DNA from: Chitinophagaceae bacterium
GTDB taxonomy: Bacteria; Bacteroidota; Bacteroidia; Chitinophagales; Chitinophagaceae
Assembly: GCA_947489175.1 (NCBI GenBank)
Contig: CANLED010000170.1
Location: forward strand, 1 to 5,352
DNA length: 5,352 nt
Direction: 5' to 3'
A program made the translations under genes and the position numbers. Positions 1 to 5,352 of this stretch are shown in pieces (within the stretch, counting starts at the first letter, position 1; every line of letters starts with the position of its first letter). The notes below the pieces were generated by a model, which saw only the letters and a program-made list of their open reading frames with translations, did not search any database and was not told where the DNA came from.

Positions 1-393
1 GAAAGCAAAATAAATAAAATCAAAAAACTTGTGATTGTTTTCATAATAAATTTCCGTTTGTAAGATGAAAAGAGGGTATTCGAGGTATGGATTAATGAGC
101 AAGAACGTAGAGGGTCTAAAGTTTAAATTTTAATTTAAACACCCTACAATAATGAACATTTATTGGTTTGTGGAAATTCGGTAGGATTGGATTTTTTATA
201 CATATAAATACTTAATCAGATTTAGTATTTTATAGTATGCTTGAGTGTAATACTAATACACGCTTTTTGAAAATGCAAATTTTTATAACCTATTTTTTTG
301 ATTTTTTGAATAATCTGACCAAAAAAATTAAGTTAAAGCTGTTTTTTTAACATTAAAAAAGAAATTAATCTGAAAAAGCTTTTTTTCCACAAA
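1..393. other. AT-rich intergenic region without a supportable gene
   Basis: No reading frame of convincing length or recognisable product is present on either strand, and I find no RNA gene and no clear Bacteroidota promoter of the TAnnTTTG type. The region holds homopolymer A and T runs, an inverted repeat at 111-145, the palindrome AAAAAGCTTTTT at 373-384 and a weak GTTAAA/TTTAAC pairing at 332-351. The gene to the left, if close, begins or ends beyond the window; a 20-codon plus-strand frame open from base 1 to a TAA at 61-63 could be its tail but is too short to judge. Confidence 0.6.
111..145. repeat. AT-rich inverted repeat
   Basis: GTTTAAATT (121-129) and AATTTAAAC (132-140) are perfect 9-base arms separated by TT. 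Outer arms AGGGT (111-115) and ACCCT (141-145) extend the pairing by five base pairs across a one-sided 5-base bulge (116-120). No U run follows on either strand, so it is not a typical terminator. A protein-binding palindrome or an RNA hairpin are both possible. Confidence 0.5.
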
Positions 394-425
394 AAAAGCC
401 CCCGCCGACTAAGGCGAGAGCTTTT
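394..425 (-). terminator. Strong intrinsic terminator after the complete gene
   Basis: Read on the minus strand, the RNA has a 13-bp stem AAAAGCUCUCGCC / GGCGGGGGCUUUU around a 6-base loop (UUAGUC), followed directly by more U residues (391-393 on the DNA). Two of the pairs are G-U (402/417 and 400/419). On the plus strand the same positions would be C-A mismatches, so the element favours minus-strand transcripts. It lies about 70 bases after the TAG stop of the 922-aa protein and should end that transcript. Confidence 0.88.
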
Positions 426-473
426 CATCCATAGAATAATTTAATTATGAATTCATTCTATTGGGTGGACTCC

Positions 474-494
474 GGTAAAAACCTGTATGTCCTA
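474..494 (-). repeat. Conserved element just after the stop codon, copy A
   Basis: The 21 bases directly after the stop (in transcript order) match 3432-3452 at 20 of 21 positions, differing at 486/3444. They include GGTAAAAACC, which can form a very small hairpin. Beyond this the flanks of the two genes no longer align, so this is the left end of the duplicated block. Confidence 0.75.
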
Positions 495-3263
495 CTAGTT
501 TTCAATCACGATTCTTTGTACGGATTGTTCTCCTGTTTCAGGGTAGGTTATTTTAAGATTGTACACACCAGACTTGCTAATGTTCAGCTTGAAATTTGAA
601 TCAGTGATGTTGGTGAACTGCTGAACCATGCGGCCACCCATGTCAATCACTTGAATATTCATTTTCTTTCCGTTTGCAGTCCTGCTGATGTTAACCGCTC
701 CATTGCTTGGATTAGGGAACACCATAGAAACTGTTTCACCGTTCAATTTTACAACCCTTACTTCGCTGAAGGTAATCTTGCCATCAAGATTTTCCTGGGC
801 TAATCTGTAGTATGTGGTTGCCCCGTTTCTTGGACTAGCATCTATGAAGTTGTAGTTCAAGGCGTTCTGGCTGTTTCCACCAACTGCTTTTGAATTAACA
901 AACCCAATGCTTTCAAATTTACCATTTACACCACCTGCTTGGCGCTCAATTCTGAAGCCTTTGTTAACGATTTCAGAAGAAGTTACCCAGTTAAGAGCAA
1001 CGGTGTTTGTAGATGTTGGTTTAGCTGTGAAAGATGTTAGGGTTACGGGTAAGGCAGCAGTAGTAATTGACGCGACAGCGAATGGACTGAACTTATTTAC
1101 ATTTGTTACAGTTAATTTCTTAGTTAAAAAATCGTATGACCTAGTTCCGGCTACACTAGGTGCATTTTCCCAATGCAAATTACCGTCAGTAGCATTGTAA
1201 TGCCCCATTCTTAAAAATTGTGCATTAGCAATTGTAGTTGGATATTGACTAAAATCAATTGTTACGTTGGCAACAGATGTTAAATTTGATCTAGAAAGAT
1301 TCCAATATTCTGAACTTGATAATGTTGAAAGTGTTTGCGCCAATTCATTTTTAAAGACTTGAAGAGAATTCCCTCTTACCAAATAAGAGAAATTATACAA
1401 CGGGTCGCTTGCTACATGGTTAGCAGAGAAATTATCTGTGATAGAAGTATTTTGCAAGTTTGAAACTTTTATAGGACGATACTTATTTTCTGAATTTATC
1501 ATGCCACCAATAGGGAATTCAAAATCAGCATTACCGTATTTGATTACTTCAACCATAGCAAAAGATGCATCATTGGCAACTCCCGATGCTATACTCGATT
1601 CACTTTGGAAAATAAGCTTTGAATTGTTTGTTGAAGTAATGTAACCACTCGTGAATGTTGCTGCTCCATTAATTTGAACATCCTTTGATATTACTTTTGA
1701 GCCACCACCTTCAAATGAAACATTGTTGAAAGTAGAAACATTTGCACCGCCAATAGCTTGATTACCTACTTTTTTGAAATTGACTGTACCACTATTTGCC
1801 GTAAAAGTTCCATTGTTTATCCAATCACCGAATACATTTAACGTCATATTGGAAGTTATTGTAAGAGAAGAACCACTTGAGATTGTCAAACTTCTTACTG
1901 CTACATTAGCTAAACCAATTAGTGGCTGATTAGTCGATTCGTTCGAAATGGTAACATCAGTTTCAGCATTTGGAATTGAGCCACACCAGTTTTCTGCATA
2001 ATTCCAGTGAGTGCTAACGGCCCCAATCCAAGATCCGGGTTGCTTTACAAGAACAGCTACAGCAGAAGTGGTTAAAGATGCACATGCTCCACTTGTTACT
2101 AAAGCTTTGTAATATGTTTTTGATGTCAAGTTTGAGGCAGTATATGTTTGATCAGTTGCGCTTGAAATATTATTGTAATTGATACCATCGGTAGAAGATT
2201 GCCAATTAATAGTTCCAATATTTCCACTAAGTGTCAGTAAAGTACTATTTGTTCCAGAGCAAACTGTAGCTCCACCTGAAATACTACCTGCAACACCGTC
2301 TGGATTCAAAGTTACCAACACAGCTGTTCTGTTGGATTCAACCTCATTGAATGTCTGTGAAACATAATATGTAGTATTGTCTGTTAAAGTTGTTGTAGCT
2401 AACAATTCAGTTCCATCTGTTTGCTGCGTAAACCATTTTATCGATGAACCAGATAATGTATTGGATGTTACCAAATCTGAAATTTTGGAACCAATGCACA
2501 GGTTTTGATTAGATGCAGTAGGAGCATCAATGTAGGTGATTGTTAAAACAATTTTCCCATCTCCACCATTACCACCAAGGCGATCTATGGCATTATTTAT
2601 AAATGCTCCACTACCACCACCTCCTGGAATTGATCCAGCATTTCCATTTCCACCCAAATTATCTGCAGCTCCCCCTATTCCACCATTTGGGGAGTCTCCA
2701 CCTTTACCACTAGATAATCGTGTACCCCCTTCTCCTGCTTCACCATCTAATTTAATTTCTCCAGAACCGCCAGAAACTGGAACAAAACTATTCGCAGCTG
2801 AACCGCCATCTCCGCCATTAACATCCTTATTCTGAGGTTTCTTTCCACCGATGCCACCGTTTGCTAGCAATCCTACTAGGTTTGTAGGAGCTTCGGTAGT
2901 ACTGAAATTAACCCAAGTATCGCTTCCATTTAGCCCTGAATTTAACCCCCCTACTCCACCTCTACCAACTGCATAAGACCAAATTCCTGTAAAGCCTGAA
3001 GTTTTTATAAACTCCACATAAGCCCCGCCTCCGCCGCCGCCTGCTCCTCTTTGATTATCATTATCATGTCCCCCACCGGATCCGCCGCCACCCCAGGCTT
3101 GGATTTTTATCGATGCAACTTTTAATTGTGGTAACTCCCATGATGTGGATGCGCTCGGCAAAATAACTTCACTGGTTGATTGAGCATAATTTTTGCCATA
3201 AATGTTGATGAAAATCAACAGAATGAACAATATTTTTACTGCTTTTTTGATTCTTGTTTTCAT
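495..3263 (-). CDS. Secreted modular surface protein with glycine-rich domain, Ig-like domains and T9SS type A sorting domain
   Basis: This 922-aa protein is probably a surface adhesin or matrix-type protein exported by Sec and then T9SS; its ligand is unknown. Residues 1-27 are a signal peptide: basic MKTRIKK, a hydrophobic ILFILLIFI core, and likely cleavage in NYA/QS. Residues 48-243 are a glycine-rich domain opening with IKIQAWGGGGSGGG and closing with GGDGKIVLTI. Residues 246-321 and 322-406 look like two Ig-like domains; the second has Cys335 and Cys394. Residues 407-560 are beta-strand repeats of beta-helix type, beginning KQPGSWIGAV. Residues 565-738 are a conserved module I cannot name. 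Residues 738-840 resemble the fibronectin-like domain that often precedes the sorting signal. Residues 845-922 are the type A sorting domain (FPNPSNGAVNI, GVYNLKI, QRIVIEN). I chose ATG 3261-3263 because the signal peptide starts there; GTG 3326 or ATG 3323 would add about 20 residues ahead of it. The stop is TAG. No catalytic motif is seen. The protein is paralogous to the gene upstream, and a strong terminator follows. Assignment as a T9SS cargo is firm; the adhesin role is inference. Confidence 0.93.
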   Translation of the reverse strand: MKTRIKKAVKILFILLIFINIYGKNYAQSTSEVILPSASTSWELPQLKVASIKIQAWGGGGSGGGHDNDNQRGAGGGGGGAYVEFIKTSGFTGIWSYAVGRGGVGGLNSGLNGSDTWVNFSTTEAPTNLVGLLANGGIGGKKPQNKDVNGGDGGSAANSFVPVSGGSGEIKLDGEAGEGGTRLSSGKGGDSPNGGIGGAADNLGGNGNAGSIPGGGGSGAFINNAIDRLGGNGGDGKIVLTITYIDAPTASNQNLCIGSKISDLVTSNTLSGSSIKWFTQQTDGTELLATTTLTDNTTYYVSQTFNEVESNRTAVLVTLNPDGVAGSISGGATVCSGTNSTLLTLSGNIGTINWQSSTDGINYNNISSATDQTYTASNLTSKTYYKALVTSGACASLTTSAVAVLVKQPGSWIGAVSTHWNYAENWCGSIPNAETDVTISNESTNQPLIGLANVAVRSLTISSGSSLTITSNMTLNVFGDWINNGTFTANSGTVNFKKVGNQAIGGANVSTFNNVSFEGGGSKVISKDVQINGAATFTSGYITSTNNSKLIFQSESSIASGVANDASFAMVEVIKYGNADFEFPIGGMINSENKYRPIKVSNLQNTSITDNFSANHVASDPLYNFSYLVRGNSLQVFKNELAQTLSTLSSSEYWNLSRSNLTSVANVTIDFSQYPTTIANAQFLRMGHYNATDGNLHWENAPSVAGTRSYDFLTKKLTVTNVNKFSPFAVASITTAALPVTLTSFTAKPTSTNTVALNWVTSSEIVNKGFRIERQAGGVNGKFESIGFVNSKAVGGNSQNALNYNFIDASPRNGATTYYRLAQENLDGKITFSEVRVVKLNGETVSMVFPNPSNGAVNISRTANGKKMNIQVIDMGGRMVQQFTNITDSNFKLNISKSGVYNLKITYPETGEQSVQRIVIEN
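498..731 (-). other. T9SS type A C-terminal sorting domain (complete gene)
   Basis: Residues 845-922 carry the usual sorting-domain landmarks: FPNPSNG near the start, an IDMGGRMVQQ strand, the SKSGVYNLKI strand and a short basic-then-hydrophobic end (QRIVIEN). In this family the domain directs passage through the outer-membrane translocon and is usually removed by the sortase-like PorU, with possible attachment to surface lipopolysaccharide. It differs from the copy in the upstream paralogue at 7 of 78 positions. Confidence 0.93.
2529..3122 (-). other. Glycine-rich (polyglycine-type) domain within the 922-aa protein
   Basis: This stretch encodes about residues 48-245. Glycine runs alternate with short polar stretches: WGGGGSGGG at 57-65, GAGGGGGGAYVEF at 73-85, NGGDGGSAA at 149-157, GKGGDSPNGGIGG at 186-198 and GGNGGDGKIVLTI at 230-242. 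The layout, a beta-strand ending in a Trp-Gly run, then a GGGGGGAY motif and a closing GDGKIVL strand, matches glycine-rich domains known from the ALK/LTK receptors and some phage tail adhesins. There the glycine stretches pack as polyglycine II helices. The fold assignment here rests on pattern only. The GGN codons make this segment locally richer in G and C than its surroundings, which also creates a spurious proline-rich frame on the other strand. Confidence 0.75.
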
Positions 3264-3329
3264 GATTGATAACTTTTGAATGTGATGTAAAAGGTGGTTT
3301 AGGTAGGAAGTTGATTTGATCATCACAAG

Positions 3330-3391
3330 AAAAATGAGCTAGATTACCTAGGAAAGGCAGATGCTTATACCTTAAGTTCTAGCTCATTTTT
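3330..3391 (-). terminator. Perfect 14-bp inverted repeat, probable terminator between the two genes
   Basis: The arms 3330-3343 (AAAAATGAGCTAGA) and 3378-3391 are exact reverse complements around a 34-base loop, which itself holds a short AAGG/CCTT pairing (3354-3357 with 3370-3373). In the minus-strand RNA the stem ends in a U run, as expected of an intrinsic terminator, and the element lies 60-120 bases past the stop of the upstream gene. The mirror arrangement also gives a T run on the plus strand, so it could work in both directions. The stem is AT-rich, so its strength is uncertain. If it does terminate, the 922-aa gene needs its own promoter in the remaining 66 bases or depends on read-through. 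Confidence 0.7.
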
Positions 3392-3429
3392 TCATGGTTT
3401 GGGTACGGATTAATTCTTACGGTTGGGCA

Positions 3430-3452
3430 CAGGTAAAAACCTGAATGTCCTA
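3430..3452 (-). repeat. Conserved element just after the stop codon, copy B
   Basis: This is the counterpart of 474-494, downstream of the truncated gene. Here the small hairpin is fuller: CAGGT and ACCTG (3430-3434 and 3439-3443) pair as five base pairs around AAAA. The element may be just the edge of the duplicated block. A role in the message end is possible but not shown. Confidence 0.7.
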
Positions 3453-5351
3453 CTAGTTTTCAATGACGATTCTTTGTACGGATTGTTCTCCAGTTTCAGG
3501 GTATGTCATTTTGATATTGTACACTCCAGACTTGCTGATTTTCAACTTGAAGTTTGAATCAGTTATGTTGGTGTACTGCTGAACCATTCGGCCACTCATA
3601 TCAATAACTTGAATATTCATTTTCTTTCCGTCCGCAGTCCTGCTGATGTTAACCGCTCCAGTGCTTGGGTTAGGGAACACCATAGATACGGTTTGGCCAT
3701 TCAATTTCACCACACGTACCTCCGAGTAGGTCAGTTTCCGATTAAGGTCTTCCTGAGCCAGCCTGTAGAATAAAGTTGTTCCGCTTCGTGGACTTGCATC
3801 GATGAAGTTGTAGTACAAGGCAGTTTGACTGTTACCACCTATTGCTTTTGAAGCAACGAATCCTATTTGCTCAAACTTGCCATTCTCATTTCCTGCCTGA
3901 CGCTCAATCCTGAAACCTTTGTTCACAATCTCTGAAGATGTCCCCCAATTAAGAGTAACCTTGTTGTCTGGTGTTAGCTTGGCTGTGAATGAACTGAGGG
4001 TGACAGGTAGGGCGGCAAGTTTAATATCAGCAGAAGTGAAAGGACTGAAATTTTTCACCTTTGTTACTTTCAATTTCTTCCTAACAAAATCAAAAGACTT
4101 GCTCCCGAAATCAGTTGGTGCATTTTCCCAAACAGATTCATTTTCATCGTAATGCGCCAATCTTAAGAATTGTGCTTTTTCGGCTGTAGTTGGATATAAG
4201 CTGTAATCGATTGTAACGTCGGCGATAGATGTTGGATTTGATCTGGAAAGATCCCAGAATTCTAAATTTGATATATCAGTCAGCGTTTGTGTTGATTCAT
4301 CTTTAAAGATTGTTAACGCATTTCCTACTCCAAAATATTGAAAAGCTGCCAACGGGTTTTCTGCAAAATGTTGCGCCTTGAAATAATCTGTAGGGGAAGT
4401 ATTGATTAAATCTGAGACCGCTATAGGACGATATCTATTTACTCCGTTAATTAAACCCCCAACAGGGAACTCAAAATCAGTTGTACCATATTTGATTACC
4501 TGAACCTTTGCAAAAGATGCGTCACTGGCGTCTTTTGCTATTCTTGAACCAGCTTTGAAAATCAGGGCTGAACTGTTGGTTGAAACAATGTAACCACTCG
4601 TGAATGATACAGACCCTTTAATTTCAATATTTTTTGAAATTATTTTTGAACCACCACCTTCAATTGAAATATCGTTGAAAGTAGTAACGTTTGCGCCACC
4701 AATTACCTGATTTGTACCTTTGAATGACACAGTACCTGCATTTGCAGTAAATGTTCCGTTATTGAACCAATTTCCAAATACATTTAAATTTCTATTGGCA
4801 TCGATTGTAAGCTGAGCACCAGGCGCAATTGTCAAACTTCTTACTGATACATCAGCATTGCCAATGAAAGGCTGATTCGATGGTTCGCTCGAAATGGTAA
4901 CATTAGTTGAAGAGGTTGGCATTGAGCCACACCAATTTCCGGCATCGTTCCAGTCAGTGTTAACGGCCCCAATCCAAGATCCGGGTTGTTTAACAAGGAT
5001 AGTTGCAGGAGCAGTGGTTACAGTTCCACATGATCCACCCGTTACTACAGCCCTGTAATGAGTTGTAGTTGTCAAATTTGTGAAAGTATATGCTTGTCGA
5101 GTTGCGAATGTAATATTGCTGTAAGTAGTACCATCAGTAGAATATTGCCACTGAATGGTTCCAATATTTCCACTAAGCGTTAATTGAGTACTGTTTGTTC
5201 CTGTACATACAACAGCAGCACCTGAAATAATACCAGGTGTTGGGGTTACTGTAACAACAACAGCTGTCCTATCAGACTCTACATCCTTGTCGCCCTCAGG
5301 AGCCCTAAATGTCTGTGAAACATAATATGTTTTGCTTGATAATAATGTTGC
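3453..5351 (-). CDS. Paralogous T9SS-secreted modular surface protein, 5' end outside the window
   Basis: The reading frame stays open to the right edge, so this is the C-terminal 632 residues of a longer protein. The first candidate start inside the window, a TTG at 5073-5075, is not the real start: upstream codons continue an Ig-like domain, and that Leu aligns with an internal Leu (379) of the neighbouring paralogue. In window numbering, residues 1-36 end one Ig-like domain (TYYVSQTF). Residues 37-120 are a second Ig-like domain (Cys49 and Cys110). Residues 121-275 are beta-strand repeats starting KQPGSWIGAV. Residues 278-446 are the unidentified conserved module (FEFPVGGLIN, NRYRPI). Residues 447-549 are the fibronectin-like domain, and 555-632 the T9SS type A sorting domain ending QRIVIEN. 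The role is presumably the same as the neighbour: a secreted or surface-anchored adhesin-like protein without a visible active site. It carries a 6-residue insertion (around RAPEGDKD) near its first Ig-like domain relative to the paralogue. Whether its hidden N-terminus has a glycine-rich domain cannot be told. Confidence 0.92.
   Translation of the reverse strand, partial: ATLLSSKTYYVSQTFRAPEGDKDVESDRTAVVVTVTPTPGIISGAAVVCTGTNSTQLTLSGNIGTIQWQYSTDGTTYSNITFATRQAYTFTNLTTTTHYRAVVTGGSCGTVTTAPATILVKQPGSWIGAVNTDWNDAGNWCGSMPTSSTNVTISSEPSNQPFIGNADVSVRSLTIAPGAQLTIDANRNLNVFGNWFNNGTFTANAGTVSFKGTNQVIGGANVTTFNDISIEGGGSKIISKNIEIKGSVSFTSGYIVSTNSSALIFKAGSRIAKDASDASFAKVQVIKYGTTDFEFPVGGLINGVNRYRPIAVSDLINTSPTDYFKAQHFAENPLAAFQYFGVGNALTIFKDESTQTLTDISNLEFWDLSRSNPTSIADVTIDYSLYPTTAEKAQFLRLAHYDENESVWENAPTDFGSKSFDFVRKKLKVTKVKNFSPFTSADIKLAALPVTLSSFTAKLTPDNKVTLNWGTSSEIVNKGFRIERQAGNENGKFEQIGFVASKAIGGNSQTALYYNFIDASPRSGTTLFYRLAQEDLNRKLTYSEVRVVKLNGQTVSMVFPNPSTGAVNISRTADGKKMNIQVIDMSGRMVQQYTNITDSNFKLKISKSGVYNIKMTYPETGEQSVQRIVIEN
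3456..3689 (-). other. T9SS type A C-terminal sorting domain (truncated gene)
   Basis: This is the last 78 residues of the upstream paralogue, with FPNPSTG, IDMSGRMVQQ, SKSGVYNIKM and the same QRIVIEN end. It is the counterpart of the sorting domain in the complete gene. The two are 91% identical by eye, the closest-matching part of the two proteins. Confidence 0.93.
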
Positions 5352-5352
5352 A

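Larger units (their letters stand above)
474..2393 (-). repeat. Tandem paralogous repeat, copy A
   Basis: This segment runs from the first Ig-like domain of the complete gene to about 20 bases past its stop codon. It aligns along its length with 3432-5351, with an exact offset of 2958 near the 3' end and small indels further up. Two tracts of perfect identity, 25 bases (649-673) and 27 bases (676-702), match 3607-3631 and 3634-3660. The limit at 2393 is set by the window edge of the other copy, so the true repeat may be longer. Confidence 0.9.
3432..5351 (-). repeat. Tandem paralogous repeat, copy B
   Basis: This is the partner of the segment 474-2393 and covers all of the truncated gene visible here plus about 20 bases beyond its stop. 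By eye, protein identity to copy A is about 91% in the sorting domain, near 78% in the fibronectin-like domain, and clearly lower in the module before it. This is an old gene duplication rather than a recent one, because silent and amino-acid differences are spread throughout. Confidence 0.9.

Noticed and set aside
1..129. Minus-strand frame open from 129 to the left edge, possibly the start of a leftward gene
   Set aside because: It contains no ATG, and its translation is the I/F/N/Y-rich sequence expected from AT-rich non-coding DNA.
65..133. 22-codon plus-strand frame beginning at ATG 65
   Set aside because: It is too short, has no recognisable product, and ends inside the AT-rich inverted repeat. 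Chance is the simplest explanation.
907..1200. Plus-strand 97-codon open frame, with a similar one at 3919-4152 in the other copy
   Set aside because: Both lie opposite the same part of the two paralogues, so their similarity is inherited from the real coding strand. Neither has a recognisable product.
1438..1644. Plus-strand open frame of 68 codons, and another at 2179-2367
   Set aside because: These are antisense shadows inside the well-supported 922-aa gene, with no recognisable protein features.
2536..2835. Plus-strand 99-codon proline-rich open frame
   Set aside because: It is the antisense of the glycine-rich domain: GGN codons read backwards give proline-rich peptides and few stops. 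It has no independent support.
2556..3095. CRISPR-like or tandem DNA repeats in the CCACC-rich stretch
   Set aside because: The repetition is irregular and in steps of codons; it comes from glycine-rich coding sequence, with no constant repeat unit or spacer length.
5073..5075. TTG as the start of a 540-residue protein
   Set aside because: The frame continues open upstream to the window edge and encodes Ig-like sequence matching the paralogue; the TTG aligns with an internal leucine.

Overview
The window looks like AT-rich Bacteroidota DNA. Both genes encode secreted, modular, beta-rich proteins that end in a type A sorting domain of the type IX secretion system (T9SS), a system confined to that phylum. 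The linker style (LPVTL-SFTAK, NKGFRIERQAG) and the Ig-like/beta-helix mix are most familiar to me from Cytophagales and Chitinophagales. That finer placement is inference.

Layout, left to right. Positions 1-393 are AT-rich and hold no gene I can support, only an AT-rich inverted repeat. Positions 394-425 are a strong intrinsic terminator that reads only on the minus strand. Positions 495-3263 (minus) are a complete 922-aa T9SS cargo protein: signal peptide, long glycine-rich domain, two Ig-like domains, a beta-strand-repeat region, a conserved unidentified module, a fibronectin-like domain and the sorting domain. Positions 3264-3452 are a spacer with a perfect 14-bp inverted repeat that should end the transcript of the upstream gene. 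Positions 3453-5351 (minus) are the C-terminal 632 residues of a second, paralogous cargo protein whose start lies beyond the right edge.

Both genes point left, so the 5'-truncated gene is upstream of the complete one. They form a tandem duplication with an offset of 2958 bp at their 3' ends. The copies stay close in the last 78 residues (71 identical by eye) and drift apart toward the middle. The duplication also covers about 20 bases past the stop codons. Both products should pass the inner membrane by Sec, cross the outer membrane by T9SS, and end up on the surface or outside the cell as adhesin-like proteins. No enzyme active site is visible in either. I found no RNA gene, CRISPR array, insertion sequence or defence system. 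The most interesting points are the tandem paralogy with its divergence gradient and the polyglycine-type domain on a T9SS substrate.
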